Made by a program: the position numbers and the translations under genes. Shown here one piece after another: positions 1-9,113 of a stretch of 64,000 bases of DNA. The first letter of the stretch is position 1; every line of letters begins with the position of its first letter. The stretch lies in NCBI GenBank assembly GCA_964371785.1, contig CAYJOL010000006.1:1-64000 (forward strand), given 5' to 3'. The notes under the pieces were generated by a model, which made no database searches, was not told the origin of the DNA, and saw only the letters and a program-made list of their open reading frames with translations. The stretch is from CAVQCT01 sp964371785 (lineage in GTDB: Bacteria; Zixibacteria; MSB-5A5; GN15; FEB-12).

Positions 1-55
1 TTAGAGCGTTCGGTTCACATCCGAGAGGTCACTGGTTCGAGTCCAGTATTGCCCA
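1..55 (+). tRNA. tRNA-Val (CAC), 3' part only
   Basis: The window opens inside a tRNA. The anticodon stem is 9-13 with 21-25 around the loop TTCACAT, so the anticodon at 16-18 is CAC (valine, GUG codons). The T arm is 31-35 with 43-47 around TTCGAGT. The 3' acceptor strand is 48-54 with discriminator A55, and CCA is not encoded. The 5' acceptor strand and part of the D arm lie before the window. Confidence 0.85.
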
Positions 56-158
56 GATTTGAAATATGAGATGTTCTGTGAATAAAATAATACGTCGAGG
101 CACTGTCAAAATTCCCGGGGATTGGAATTACGACGGCGCGCACAAGACAAAGATTAAG

Positions 159-196
159 AACGCATTCACCCATAACCGGTTGAATGCGTTTTTTGT
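159..196 (+). terminator. Rho-independent terminator after tRNA-Val
   Basis: A perfect 10-bp stem (AACGCATTCA at 159-168, TGAATGCGTT at 181-190) with a 12-nt loop is followed by a T-rich run. It lies directly before the ribosome binding site of the next gene, so it may also act as a leader attenuator. Confidence 0.75.
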
Positions 197-210
197 TTGG
201 AGAGAGTACC

Positions 211-954
211 ATGAGTGATTCCGGTAGAGAAACCCTGCTTCGTCAGGAACTTGATTCATTGCTGAAACTTCAGGTCATAGACTATGACCTGGGCGAGCTC
301 GAGCGCTCCAAAGAATATCTCCCGGATATGATGGGTAACCTGAATCGGGAGATCAATGAGGCCCAATCGCGTTTCGATACGGCGGCAAAGGACCTCGAAG
401 AAGCCCGCCTCCGGCAGAAAACCCTTGAACTTGACGTCAAAAGCCGTGAAGCGAGTCTTCAGAAATTCCAGCAGCAGATGATGTCGATTAAGACCAACAA
501 GGAGTACGATGCCCTGGTGGCCGAAATCGACGCTATCAAAGGGGACATCTCCACGCATGAAACGGAGCTGCTGGAGACCATTGACCTGGTCACGACCCTT
601 GAGAGGAACATTTCTGAGTACAAAGAGAAACTGGATCAGATCAAGGAGAATAACTCGCGTCAGCTTACTATCCTTCAGGAGAAAATCGGATCGATTGGCA
701 GCAAAGTATTGGAAAAGCAGGCCGAACGCACGGATGTCACAGTGGCGCTCTCCCGGCAGGTGCTCTCCACGTACGAACGCGTGCGCAAAGGCAAGGGCGG
801 CGCGGCGGTGGTGGCCGTGAAGAAACGCGCTTGCGGAGCCTGCTACAAGGCGCTGACGCCGAAGAAAGTACAGGAAATCCGAAAGGCCGACAAAATCCTC
901 ACTTGTGACAACTGCGGCCGCATGCTATTTTGGGACGATAATGAATCGAACTGA
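211..954 (+). CDS. Coiled-coil protein with C-terminal C4 zinc ribbon (COG1579 family)
   Basis: This is a 247-residue protein. The first 190 or so residues are charged heptad-rich helices typical of a long antiparallel coiled coil. The C-terminus has two CxxC pairs (CGAC and CDNC, about 24 residues apart) that form a C4 zinc ribbon. This is the architecture of the widespread COG1579 family, of which some members are proposed nucleic-acid-binding proteins; the exact role is unknown. The start at 211 is chosen over an upstream ATG at 184 because GGAGAGAG at 199-206 is well placed and the upstream codons lie in the terminator stem. The gene precedes guaB by 36 bases and may be cotranscribed with it. 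Confidence 0.85.
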   Translation: MSDSGRETLLRQELDSLLKLQVIDYDLGELERSKEYLPDMMGNLNREINEAQSRFDTAAKDLEEARLRQKTLELDVKSREASLQKFQQQMMSIKTNKEYDALVAEIDAIKGDISTHETELLETIDLVTTLERNISEYKEKLDQIKENNSRQLTILQEKIGSIGSKVLEKQAERTDVTVALSRQVLSTYERVRKGKGGAAVVAVKKRACGACYKALTPKKVQEIRKADKILTCDNCGRMLFWDDNESN

Positions 955-990
955 ACCAACTCTCAGGAAGCATGACAAGTCTGACCAGAT

Positions 991-2457
991 ATGACAAAGA
1001 TTTTAGATGATATCGCATTGACGTTTGACGACGTTCTGCTTGTCCCCGCTTACTCCCGCGTTCTGCCCAAAGATGTCGATGTTTCGACGATAATCGCACC
1101 CGGCATTGAATTAAACATCCCAATACTGTCGGCCGCCATGGACACGGTGACCGAGTCACGGATGGCAATCGCTCTGGCCCGCCAGGGAGGTCTCGGAGTG
1201 ATTCATAAGAATATGTCGCCGGGCCAGCAGGCTGCGGAAGTGGACAAGGTCAAGCGCTCGGAGTCCGGCATGATTGTCGATCCGATTACCATGCCGCCCG
1301 ATAAGACGATTGGCGACGCGCTCGGTGTGATGAAGCGATTTTCTATTTCCGGGATTCCTATCACCGAAAACGGCAAACTGGTAGGCATCCTGACCAACCG
1401 GGACCTGAGGTTTCACAAAGACCAGAGCCGCCGAATCTCCGAAGTAATGACGGCTAAGAATCTCGTCACCGTCAAAGAAGGGACCGACCTGGAAACAGCT
1501 CAGGAGCTGCTTCACCGGCATCGTATCGAAAAACTGCTCATCGTCGATGACAACTACATGCTCAAGGGGATGATCACCGTCAAGGATATCATGAAGAAAA
1601 TTCAGTACCCCCAGGCATGCAAGGATAGTCGGGGCCGGCTCCGTGTCGCCGCGGCGGTCGGTGTGGGCGGCGACCTCGAAGAAAGAGCTGAACGATTGGT
1701 TGCCTCAGGCGTCGATATTCTGGCCATAGACAGTTCTCACGGCCACAGCGAAGGTGTCTTGAAGGCGGTTACTTTGCTGAAGAAAAAATTCGACTCAGTT
1801 CCGATTATGGCGGGCAATGTTGCCACGGCCGAAGGAACGAAAGCGCTGATAGACGCCGGGGCTGATTCCGTAAAAGTCGGTATTGGTCCGGGCTCGATAT
1901 GTACTACCCGAGTGGTGACCGGCGGAGGTGTTCCGCAGGTGACGGCAATTTTGAACGCGGTCAGCGAAGCGGTCAAGCGAAAAGTGCCGGTCGTGGCCGA
2001 TGGAGGTATCAGGTACTCGGGCGATGTGGTGAAAGCAATGGCCTGCGGCGCGCAGGCGGTAATGATCGGTTCATTGCTCGCCGGGGTAGAAGAATCCCCG
2101 GGCGAAACGGTGCTTTTCGAGGGCCGCTCGTTCAAAGTGTACCGCGGGATGGGTTCGGTCGAGGCAATGAAGCAAGGGTCCAAGGACCGGTACTTCCAGG
2201 AGCATCATGAGGAAGCGACCAAGTTCGTCCCCGAGGGAATCGAAGGACGGGTGCCGTTTAAGGGGCCCCTTTCTGACACCATATACCAGATGGTTGGTGG
2301 CCTCCGCTCCGGTATGGGCTTGTGCGGCGCCGCGAATCTGGCTGAACTGAACGCGAATTCGCGAATGGTGCGAATTACCGCGGCGGGAATCGGCGAATCC
2401 CACCCGCATTCGGTCGCGATCACCAAAGAAGCGCCGAACTACCGCCGGATGTACTGA
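991..2457 (+). CDS. guaB: Inosine-5'-monophosphate dehydrogenase
   Basis: GuaB oxidises IMP to XMP with NAD+, the committed step of GMP synthesis in the cytoplasm. The protein has 488 residues, the normal bacterial length. A TIM barrel is interrupted at about residues 95-205 by two CBS domains. The catalytic loop GPGSICTTR places the nucleophile at Cys304. The IMP-binding segment ADGGIRYSGD (about 336-345) and the C-terminal GLRSGMGLCGA segment are intact. The following step, guaA, is encoded far away at 47204. A modest upstream purine stretch serves as ribosome binding site. Confidence 0.97.
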   Translation: MTKILDDIALTFDDVLLVPAYSRVLPKDVDVSTIIAPGIELNIPILSAAMDTVTESRMAIALARQGGLGVIHKNMSPGQQAAEVDKVKRSESGMIVDPITMPPDKTIGDALGVMKRFSISGIPITENGKLVGILTNRDLRFHKDQSRRISEVMTAKNLVTVKEGTDLETAQELLHRHRIEKLLIVDDNYMLKGMITVKDIMKKIQYPQACKDSRGRLRVAAAVGVGGDLEERAERLVASGVDILAIDSSHGHSEGVLKAVTLLKKKFDSVPIMAGNVATAEGTKALIDAGADSVKVGIGPGSICTTRVVTGGGVPQVTAILNAVSEAVKRKVPVVADGGIRYSGDVVKAMACGAQAVMIGSLLAGVEESPGETVLFEGRSFKVYRGMGSVEAMKQGSKDRYFQEHHEEATKFVPEGIEGRVPFKGPLSDTIYQMVGGLRSGMGLCGAANLAELNANSRMVRITAAGIGESHPHSVAITKEAPNYRRMY

Positions 2458-2503
2458 TCGTACGGGCGGCCGCTGAATTAGAAAAGTTTGTTGTTGTTGT
2501 TTA

Positions 2504-2509
2504 TATAAA
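2504..2509 (+). promoter_or_regulatory. Possible -10 element for rnpB
   Basis: TATAAA lies 11 bases before the first paired base of the RNase P RNA, the expected distance from a -10 hexamer to +1. No good -35 match is visible at 16-18 bp, so the call rests on position and the -10 only. Confidence 0.4.
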
Positions 2510-2519
2510 ACGAAAGCTT

Positions 2520-2881
2520 GTGGAAGTAGGAGGAGCAGTCGCGCTTTAAATGTGAGTTTAAAGTGAGGAAAGTCCGAGCTCCGCAGAGTCAAGGCGCCTG
2601 GTAACGCCAGGGCGGAGCGATCCGACGGAAAGTGCCACAGAAACTATACCGCCCGCTTGCGGGTAAGGGTGAAATCGCGGTGTAAGAGACCACGGTCGAC
2701 GCAGCAATGTGTTCGATGGGTAAACCCCGCCTGGAGCAAGGCCAAATAGGGGAAGAGGGGTGACTCACCCCGCTATCATTCCCGGGTAGGCCGCTTGAAT
2801 AACCGGGCAACCGGTTATCCAGACAAATGACTGGCTGGCTTCTTTGAAGCTTACAGAACTCGGCTTATTTCCTGCTTCCAC
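2520..2881 (+). ncRNA. rnpB: RNase P RNA, bacterial class A
   Basis: This is the catalytic RNA of RNase P, which removes 5' leaders from pre-tRNAs. Its ends form P1: GTGGAAGTAGGAGG at the 5' end pairs with CCTGCTTCCAC at the 3' end. The conserved CRI-type block GAGGAAAGTCCGAGCTC, the ACAGAAACTATACCGCC block, AAGGGTGAAA followed by GTGTAAGAG, and the late conserved AGACAAATGACTGGCT and ACAGAACTCGGCTTAT blocks occur in the canonical order. The length of about 362 nt fits class A. It lies between guaB and recJ on the same strand. Confidence 0.95.
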
Positions 2882-2905
2882 AGGCCTTCAGTAATGGAGG
2901 CTTCC

Positions 2906-4648
2906 ATGCATTGGGTCCATAAACCCGCTCAGTTGAAGTGGGTTGTGGCGTCAAAGACCGACCCCGAACAAGTGGGCCGGCTCGTCGCCGACACCGGGCT
3001 GCCGGAAAACGTCATCAAAATCCTCATCAATCGCCATATCGATACCGCCGAAACTATCGATCGCTTCCTCAATCCGAAACTGAGCGACCTCAAGGATCCG
3101 TTCGAACTGACCGGCATGCGGGAAGGGATAAACCGGGTTGTTAAAGCGTTGTTCGAAAACGAAAAAATAGTTGTGTATGGCGATTACGATGTCGACGGTA
3201 TCACGGCTACCGCTCTTCTCTACATGATTTTCAACAAGCTGGGAGCGCAAGTCGATTTCTACCTGCCCAATCGGTTGACCGAAGGGTACGGGCTGTCCAA
3301 AGACGCGATCGATGAAGCCAAGAGCAAAGGGGTCAGCCTGATCGTCACGGTCGATACCGGAATTACAGCGGTGGAAGAAGTCCGTTACGCGAATTCGCTG
3401 GGCATGGATGTGCTGATCACCGACCACCATGAACCGGCCGAGTCATTGCCGGACGCGGTCGCTATTATCAATCCCAAGCAGCCGGGCTGTACTTATGACT
3501 CCGAGCTATCCGGAGTCGGCGTAGCGTTCAAGTTCGCGCAGGCGATGTTCCGTTCGCTGAATCAGGATGAGCGTGAGCTCGAAGAACATCTTGACCTAGT
3601 CGCCCTCGGTACTTCGGCCGATATCGTGCCGCTGGTGGGCGAAAACCGGATCCTGACCAAATTCGGCATCAAGCAGATTGCGCGCACCACCAAACCCGGC
3701 CTCAAATCACTGGCGTTCGTTTCCGGACTGATGGGCAAAGAGATAAGCACCGGTCAGGTGGTGTTCATCCTCGCCCCGCGTATCAATGCGCTGGGCCGGC
3801 TGGGCGACGCCGGACAGGCGATTCGCCTGCTCTCCACCAGAGACGAACGGCTGGCCGCGGAGATTGCCAGAAAACTCGATGACGAGAACAAACGGCGTAA
3901 AGAAATCGACGAGACAACACTGCATGAAGCGCTCGATCAGATCGAGGAAATCGTTGACCTGGAAAACGACCGCGCAATCGTGCTGGCCGGCGAAGGCTGG
4001 CATCAGGGAGTAATCGGCATTGTCGCCAGCAGGCTCGTGGAGAAATATCACCTCCCTACCGTGATGATCTCGATCACCAACGGCGAAGGTAAAGGCTCCG
4101 CCCGGTCCATTCCGGGATTCCATCTGTGCGAGGCGCTCAAGGAGTGCGAACACCTGCTGATTCGCTATGGTGGTCACAAATATGCCGCCGGACTGTCGAT
4201 CAAGCAGGAGCACATACCGGAGTTCCGCGAAAAATTTATAAGTGTTTCGAGCCAGTTCCTCAGCGACGAGGATATCATCCCGAAACTCCACATCGACCTT
4301 GAGATAGAATTGACCGACATTGACGATGATTTTATGCAGTCGCTCGAGGCGTTTTCGCCGTTCGGACCCCAGAATATGCGGCCAATCTTTCTGACGCGTA
4401 ATTGCGAGGTGGTCGGCCAGCCCTACGTGGTGGGGCGCAACCACTTGAAGATGAAAATTCGCAAGGGCGACGCGATTTTTGACGTCATCGGATTCGGGTT
4501 CGGCGACATGGCCAGATTGATATCTTCGAAAGGTTGTCTGGTCGATGTCGTCTACGTTATCGAGTACAATACGTACAACGATGTCACCCGCAAACAGATT
4601 CGACTTAAGGATATCAAACTCACAGTTGGCAGTATGCCCAGTTACTGA
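2906..4648 (+). CDS. recJ: Single-stranded-DNA-specific exonuclease RecJ
   Basis: RecJ degrades single-stranded DNA 5' to 3' in RecF-pathway recombination, mismatch repair and base-excision repair. The 580-residue protein has the DHH-family metal motifs: YGDYDVDG at 91-98, VDTG near 149-152 and DHH at 173-175. The DHHA1 motif GGHKYAAG is at 422-429 and an OB-fold C-terminus follows. The start at 2906 is chosen over ATG 2894 because GGAGG at 2896-2900 is ideally spaced to it. The gene follows rnpB by 24 bases and is 8 bases from the next gene. Confidence 0.95.
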   Translation: MHWVHKPAQLKWVVASKTDPEQVGRLVADTGLPENVIKILINRHIDTAETIDRFLNPKLSDLKDPFELTGMREGINRVVKALFENEKIVVYGDYDVDGITATALLYMIFNKLGAQVDFYLPNRLTEGYGLSKDAIDEAKSKGVSLIVTVDTGITAVEEVRYANSLGMDVLITDHHEPAESLPDAVAIINPKQPGCTYDSELSGVGVAFKFAQAMFRSLNQDERELEEHLDLVALGTSADIVPLVGENRILTKFGIKQIARTTKPGLKSLAFVSGLMGKEISTGQVVFILAPRINALGRLGDAGQAIRLLSTRDERLAAEIARKLDDENKRRKEIDETTLHEALDQIEEIVDLENDRAIVLAGEGWHQGVIGIVASRLVEKYHLPTVMISITNGEGKGSARSIPGFHLCEALKECEHLLIRYGGHKYAAGLSIKQEHIPEFREKFISVSSQFLSDEDIIPKLHIDLEIELTDIDDDFMQSLEAFSPFGPQNMRPIFLTRNCEVVGQPYVVGRNHLKMKIRKGDAIFDVIGFGFGDMARLISSKGCLVDVVYVIEYNTYNDVTRKQIRLKDIKLTVGSMPSY

Positions 4649-4656
4649 GTGATGGC

Positions 4657-5598
4657 ATGACTATCCTCGAGAAGTTTTATCAGGGAGATATCCGGGCGCT
4701 CTCTAAGGTCATTTCATTTATCGAGGACCGGGAGGATGGGTATCGCGATCTGTTGGGCAGACTCTACGAGCGAGCCGGCCGGTCGATTCGTGTCGGTATA
4801 ACGGGCCCGCCCGGAGCAGGAAAATCAACTCTGGTCAATGCGCTCATCCATGAGTATCTCAAAGAACACAAACGCGTAGGCGTGATCGCGGTAGATCCGA
4901 CTTCACCGTTCACCGGTGGAGCGTTACTGGGCGACCGGGTTCGGATGCACGATTTTCCAATGACTGGCGAAGTGTATTTTCGTTCGATGGCTACGCGGGG
5001 TGCGACCGGGGGCCTGGCGGCCGATACCGACAACATCACGGTCGTCCTCGACGCGTTCGGCTATGACGTATCCCTGATCGAAACAGTCGGCGTCGGACAG
5101 GTGGAACTGGATATTGTCGATGCTTGTGACACGGTCGTCGTGGCCGTCGTTCCTGAGTCGGGTGATGCCGTGCAGACGATGAAAGCCGGCCTGATGGAAA
5201 TTGCTGACATCTTCGTGGTTAACAAAGCGGACCGCCCGAGCGCCGAACGGATAGTCTCTGACTTGAGGCAGACGCTTCTGACCAGAAAGAAAATTTCAGG
5301 TCAGTGGACGATCCCGGTGATCGATACCGTTGCCACCGAACGGAAAAATGTCGATAAACTGTTTGCCCAGATCAACAAGCATATCGCGTTTATCAAGGAT
5401 GCCGGCAAGTTCGATGAGCATCGCCGCCTGCAAATCAAGAAGAAGATCCTCAATATTCTCAAGAACCGGTTCCAGCGCGAGTTTCTGGACCGTCTGGCCG
5501 GCGAAGCCGATCTCGATGCGCTGGCCGACAGCATCCACCGGGGACTGGCCAACCCATTCGCAGTCAGCAACGACCTGTTTGAGCGCTTCTCACATTGA
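4657..5598 (+). CDS. meaB: MeaB/ArgK-type G3E GTPase, B12 mutase chaperone
   Basis: MeaB-type GTPases gate adenosylcobalamin loading into B12-dependent acyl-CoA mutases and protect them from inactivation. The 313-residue protein has Walker A GPPGAGKST at 50-58, the switch motif ETVGVGQ at 142-148 and the guanine-specificity NKAD at 189-192. The C-terminal helical dimerisation arm is present. The gene lies just before a mutase large subunit with isobutyryl-CoA mutase residues, so it may be the dedicated chaperone of that enzyme, a MeaH-like role. It starts 8 bases after recJ. Confidence 0.92.
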   Translation: MTILEKFYQGDIRALSKVISFIEDREDGYRDLLGRLYERAGRSIRVGITGPPGAGKSTLVNALIHEYLKEHKRVGVIAVDPTSPFTGGALLGDRVRMHDFPMTGEVYFRSMATRGATGGLAADTDNITVVLDAFGYDVSLIETVGVGQVELDIVDACDTVVVAVVPESGDAVQTMKAGLMEIADIFVVNKADRPSAERIVSDLRQTLLTRKKISGQWTIPVIDTVATERKNVDKLFAQINKHIAFIKDAGKFDEHRRLQIKKKILNILKNRFQREFLDRLAGEADLDALADSIHRGLANPFAVSNDLFERFSH

Positions 5599-5639
5599 CC
5601 GGTGTTTCCGGCAGCCCTTCCGTCTGAGTAATTAACCTG

Positions 5640-5667
5640 TTGAAATGCAGATAATTATGCGTATAAA
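5640..5667 (+). promoter_or_regulatory. Candidate sigma-70 promoter for the first mutase gene
   Basis: TTGAAA (5640-5645) and TATAAA (5662-5667) are separated by 16 bp. A transcript would start near 5675 and carry a leader of about 85 nt that includes the hairpin at 5684-5705. Confidence 0.55.
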
Positions 5668-5683
5668 GTCTGCCAAGAAAAAC

Positions 5684-5705
5684 AGCCTCCGCTCCGAGCG
5701 GGGCT
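5684..5705 (+). promoter_or_regulatory. Leader hairpin, possible attenuator
   Basis: AGCCTCCGCT and AGCGGGGCT pair over nine base pairs with one bulged T and a CCG loop, followed by TGATTTT. The hairpin lies between the candidate promoter and the mutase start codon. It is too small for a cobalamin riboswitch. It could be a weak terminator of the meaB transcript or an attenuator. Confidence 0.4.
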
Positions 5706-5760
5706 TGATTTTCGCTGCCGAATCACTTATGTTCCGGTCACTATCATTGTGGAGTACATT

Positions 5761-7458
5761 ATGTTCAGTTCGAAATTTCTCGATGACTTACAAGTTCGCG
5801 TGGCCAAATGGAATAAAGATGCCGAAAAGTTCCGGAGCAAACGGTCGTTACCCAGATTTTTCACGGTTTCCGGAGTTGATATAGACGGCCTGTACACTCC
5901 GGCATCGATTGCCGGTGCCGACCAACCCGACTATTTTGACAGAAATATAGGACTGCCGGGTGAGTTTCCCTATACCCGCGGTGTACATCACACGCTCTAT
6001 CGGACCAAGCTCTGGACCATGCGTCAGTTCGCCGGAATGGGAACGCCCAAACAGACCAACGAGAGATTCAAATACATCCTCGCGCAGGGGGGCACCGGCC
6101 TTTCCACCGCATTCGACCTTCCCACTTTGATGGGCTATGACTCGGATCATCCGAGGTCCCTGGGCGAGGTCGGCAAGTGTGGTGTGGCCGTTGATACGCT
6201 GGCCGACATGGAAATCATTTTCGGCGATATCGACCTGGCGAAAGTGTCGACATCAATGACGATCAACTCTCCGGCCTCAATTCTCCTGGCTATGTATATC
6301 GTCGTTGCCGAGAAGCAGGGAGTCTCTTCTGAAAAACTCCGCGGCACTTTGCAGAACGATATCCTGAAGGAATATATTGCACAGAAGGAATTCATCTTCC
6401 CGCCGAGACCGTCGATCCGTCTCATTACCGATATGATGGCATACTGCACCCGGCATGTGCCACAGTGGAATACGATCTCGATTTCCGGCTACCATATTCG
6501 TGAAGCAGGAGCGACCGCGGTGCAGGAGCTCGCCTTCACCCTCGCGGACGGCTTCCAGTATATCGAATCGGCAATCGAGGCCGGCCAGGATGTGGATGAA
6601 TTCGCACCGCGACTTTCATACTTCTTCAACGCGCATTCGGACTTCTTTGAAGAGATTGCAAAATACCGAGCGGCCCGTCGCATTTACGCCAAGCGGATGC
6701 GCGACAAATACAAAGCCAAAGACCCCAGAAGCTGGTTGCTGAGATTCCACACGCAGACGGCCGGGTGTTCGCTCACGGCGCAGCAGCCCGAGAATAACAT
6801 CGTCCGGACGGCGATCCAGGGGTTGTCCGCGGTACTGGGCGGGACGCAGTCACTACACACGAATTCGATGGATGAAACGCTGGCGCTGCCATCGGAAAAA
6901 GCGGCCCTGATTGCTCTTCGCACCCAGCAGGTTATCGCATACGAAACGGGCGTGGCCAATACGGTCGATCCATTGGGTGGATCATACTTCATCGAGGCGT
7001 TGACCGACAAAATGGAAGTCGAGACCGAGAAGTATTTCGCGGAAATCGAGCGCCGTGGTGGCGTGCTCACCTGTATCGAAGAAGGGTTCTTCCAGCAGGA
7101 GCTGGCGAAATCAGCCTACGCGTTTCAGCAGGAAGTAGAGTCAAAGGAGAGGATTATCGTCGGCGTGAACGATTTTGTGCTCAAAGACGAGAAACTCGAA
7201 ATCCCCGTTCTTCGAATCGACCCTCAGGTCGAGCGCCAACAGGTCGCCTTTGTCAAGAAAATCAAGGCGGAACGTGATAATGGGGCCGTACAGGTGTCGC
7301 TCGACAAGCTCCGCAAAGCAGCCGTCGGGAACGGCAACACATTCGAGGCGATGCTCGAATGCACCCGTGTCTACGCATCGGTCGGCGAAATGTGCGACGT
7401 GCTTCGCGATGTCTGGGGTGAATACGTGGAGACTCAGGCCGCCATGATGCCGTCCTAA
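5761..7458 (+). CDS. icmA: B12-dependent acyl-CoA mutase large subunit, isobutyryl-CoA mutase type
   Basis: This 565-residue protein is the substrate-binding TIM-barrel half of a B12-dependent acyl-CoA mutase; the B12 domain is a separate gene at 7506. The two residues that discriminate substrates in this family are Phe90 (RQFAG) and Gln208 (YIAQKE), the pair known from isobutyryl-CoA mutase. Methylmalonyl-CoA mutase has Tyr and Arg there. Ala117 rather than Asp argues against 2-hydroxyisobutyryl-CoA mutase. The likely reaction is isobutyryl-CoA to n-butyryl-CoA, relevant to valine or branched-acid metabolism. The ATG at 5761 is preferred to GTG 5749 because GGAG at 5751-5754 is its ribosome binding site. 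The N-terminal family is certain; the substrate is inferred. Confidence 0.82.
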   Translation: MFSSKFLDDLQVRVAKWNKDAEKFRSKRSLPRFFTVSGVDIDGLYTPASIAGADQPDYFDRNIGLPGEFPYTRGVHHTLYRTKLWTMRQFAGMGTPKQTNERFKYILAQGGTGLSTAFDLPTLMGYDSDHPRSLGEVGKCGVAVDTLADMEIIFGDIDLAKVSTSMTINSPASILLAMYIVVAEKQGVSSEKLRGTLQNDILKEYIAQKEFIFPPRPSIRLITDMMAYCTRHVPQWNTISISGYHIREAGATAVQELAFTLADGFQYIESAIEAGQDVDEFAPRLSYFFNAHSDFFEEIAKYRAARRIYAKRMRDKYKAKDPRSWLLRFHTQTAGCSLTAQQPENNIVRTAIQGLSAVLGGTQSLHTNSMDETLALPSEKAALIALRTQQVIAYETGVANTVDPLGGSYFIEALTDKMEVETEKYFAEIERRGGVLTCIEEGFFQQELAKSAYAFQQEVESKERIIVGVNDFVLKDEKLEIPVLRIDPQVERQQVAFVKKIKAERDNGAVQVSLDKLRKAAVGNGNTFEAMLECTRVYASVGEMCDVLRDVWGEYVETQAAMMPS

Positions 7459-7505
7459 ATAGATTTGTGAGTTAAGCGATTAGATGAGAGAGTAAGCGAA
7501 TATCT

Positions 7506-7925
7506 ATGGAACGAAAAATCAGAGTCCTTCTGGCCAAACCCGGCCTCGACGGCCACGATCGGGGCATCAAGGTGATCGCTGCCGCATTCCGGGATGCCGG
7601 CATGGAGGTCATCTACTCCGGGCTTCGCCAGACACCGCAGATGATTGTCGACGCGGCCATTCAGGAAGATGTCGACGCTATCGGGGTGTCAATTCTTTCC
7701 GGGGCGCACATGACGCTCTTTCCGGCCATCCTTGCGGAGATGAAGTCCAAAGGAGCGGATGACATCATCCTCTTCGGAGGCGGCATCATCCCGGATGATG
7801 ACAAGGAAGAGTTGGAGAAGCAGGGGGTGGCCCGCCTTTTCACGCCCGGAGCGCCGACCGAGGACGCCATCGCATTCTTGCGCGATGCGGTCGTTCGGAA
7901 AAAGTCGGACGAGCGAATAATGTAA
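7506..7925 (+). CDS. icmB: B12-binding small subunit of acyl-CoA mutase
   Basis: This 139-residue protein is a stand-alone cobalamin-binding Rossmann domain. The motif DGHDRG gives Asp15-x-His17-x-x-Gly20, where His17 would be the lower axial cobalt ligand (base-off/His-on binding). The SxL motif (SILSGAH, about 60-66) and a GGG segment complete the nucleotide-loop pocket. It lies 47 bases after the Phe/Gln large subunit and is the only B12-binding domain in the window, so it may serve both mutase large subunits or only its neighbour. Family assignment is firm; the partner is inferred. Confidence 0.9.
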   Translation: MERKIRVLLAKPGLDGHDRGIKVIAAAFRDAGMEVIYSGLRQTPQMIVDAAIQEDVDAIGVSILSGAHMTLFPAILAEMKSKGADDIILFGGGIIPDDDKEELEKQGVARLFTPGAPTEDAIAFLRDAVVRKKSDERIM

Positions 7926-7970
7926 AGCCAACAAAGATTCATTAAACAACGAATATGCCTGGGAGGCAAT

Positions 7971-9113
7971 ATGTCGAAAAACATCGATCCGCGTCAACAA
8001 CCTGTCAGAGACATGGTCAAGGAATTCGCCGATAAGGAAATGTATCCGGTGTCGCGCGAACTGGACCAGATGCCGGAGCCGCGCAAATTCCCTGTCGATT
8101 TGTACCGTAAGATCGGCCAGGCCGGATTTATCGGCTTCAACATGCCAAAGGAGTTGGGTGGACAAGGGAAGTCACACCTGGAATATGCTACGCTGATTGA
8201 GGAGATGTGTTATCACGATGCGGCAATAGGATTGTTGTGCGCGGTGGCTGAATTGGCGACCTTCCCGATTCTGCACTTTGCCAGCGAAGAACAGAAACGC
8301 AAGTACGTACCTGATTGCGCCAGCGGCCGGCGGATTCCCGCATTCGTACTGACCGAGCCGAACGCCGGTTCCGATGCCGCCAACCAGAGCACGGTGGCTG
8401 TCGAAAACGGCGATCACTATATCGTCAACGGTGAGAAGATTTTCATCATGCATGGCGATGTAGCCGACCTGGCGGTCTTATTCTGCCGAATCGAAGGCAA
8501 GCCGAAAATGTCGACGTTTATAGTCGACACCAATCAGCCCGGATGGCAGAAGCGCACCCTCAGGAACAAGATGGGTATGCGCGCGGCGACGACCGGAGGA
8601 ATCATCCTCAAGGATGTCAAGGTTCCCAAAGAAAATCTTTTGGGCGAAGTCGGTAAGGGTTTTCGCTATGCGATGACCACACTGGACAGCGCCCGTATCG
8701 GCGTTGCGGCCCAGGGGGTCGGCGTCTGCCAGCGCGCGCTGGATGAGGCGATATCGTACGCCAAAAAACGCCAGGCATTCGGCCAGCCGATCGCGAAACT
8801 GCAGGCGATCCAGTGGATGATTGCTGATATGGCCACCCGTACCGAAGCGGCTCGCGCCCTCATGCACAAGGCCGTCCTGCTGCAGGATGCCGATGAGAAG
8901 TTCAGTCTTGAAGCTTCGATGGCCAAACTGTATGCTACCGAAGCGGCGAACTTCTGCGTCGACCGCGCCATGCAGATCCATGCCGGCTACGGGTTTATCG
9001 GTGAATTCTCGCAAATCGAGAAGATCTATCGCGATCAGCGCGTCCTGGAGATCTACGAGGGAACTTCCGAAGTCCAGCGCCTCGTTATCGCCGGTAATTA
9101 TCTGGGACGGTAA
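7971..9113 (+). CDS. Acyl-CoA dehydrogenase
   Basis: This 380-residue flavoprotein introduces a 2,3-double bond into an acyl-CoA and passes electrons to ETF. The FAD and substrate motif LTEPNAGSDA is at about 127-136. The arginine region KKRQAFGQPI is near 265-274, QIHAGYGF is at 335-342 and the catalytic base Glu363 lies in IYEGTSE, the short/medium-chain and isovaleryl-type position. A clear Shine-Dalgarno GGGAGG precedes the ATG. Its place beside the isobutyryl-CoA mutase genes suggests butyryl-CoA or isobutyryl-CoA as substrate, but chain specificity cannot be read from sequence alone. Confidence 0.92.
   Translation: MSKNIDPRQQPVRDMVKEFADKEMYPVSRELDQMPEPRKFPVDLYRKIGQAGFIGFNMPKELGGQGKSHLEYATLIEEMCYHDAAIGLLCAVAELATFPILHFASEEQKRKYVPDCASGRRIPAFVLTEPNAGSDAANQSTVAVENGDHYIVNGEKIFIMHGDVADLAVLFCRIEGKPKMSTFIVDTNQPGWQKRTLRNKMGMRAATTGGIILKDVKVPKENLLGEVGKGFRYAMTTLDSARIGVAAQGVGVCQRALDEAISYAKKRQAFGQPIAKLQAIQWMIADMATRTEAARALMHKAVLLQDADEKFSLEASMAKLYATEAANFCVDRAMQIHAGYGFIGEFSQIEKIYRDQRVLEIYEGTSEVQRLVIAGNYLGR

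Noticed and set aside
3707..4444. 245-codon open frame opposite recJ
   Set aside because: It is fully antisense to recJ coding sequence, lacks a ribosome binding site and has no domain signal.
5599..5760. Cobalamin riboswitch before the B12-dependent mutase genes
   Set aside because: The gap is too short and lacks the conserved B12-box; only a simple hairpin is seen.
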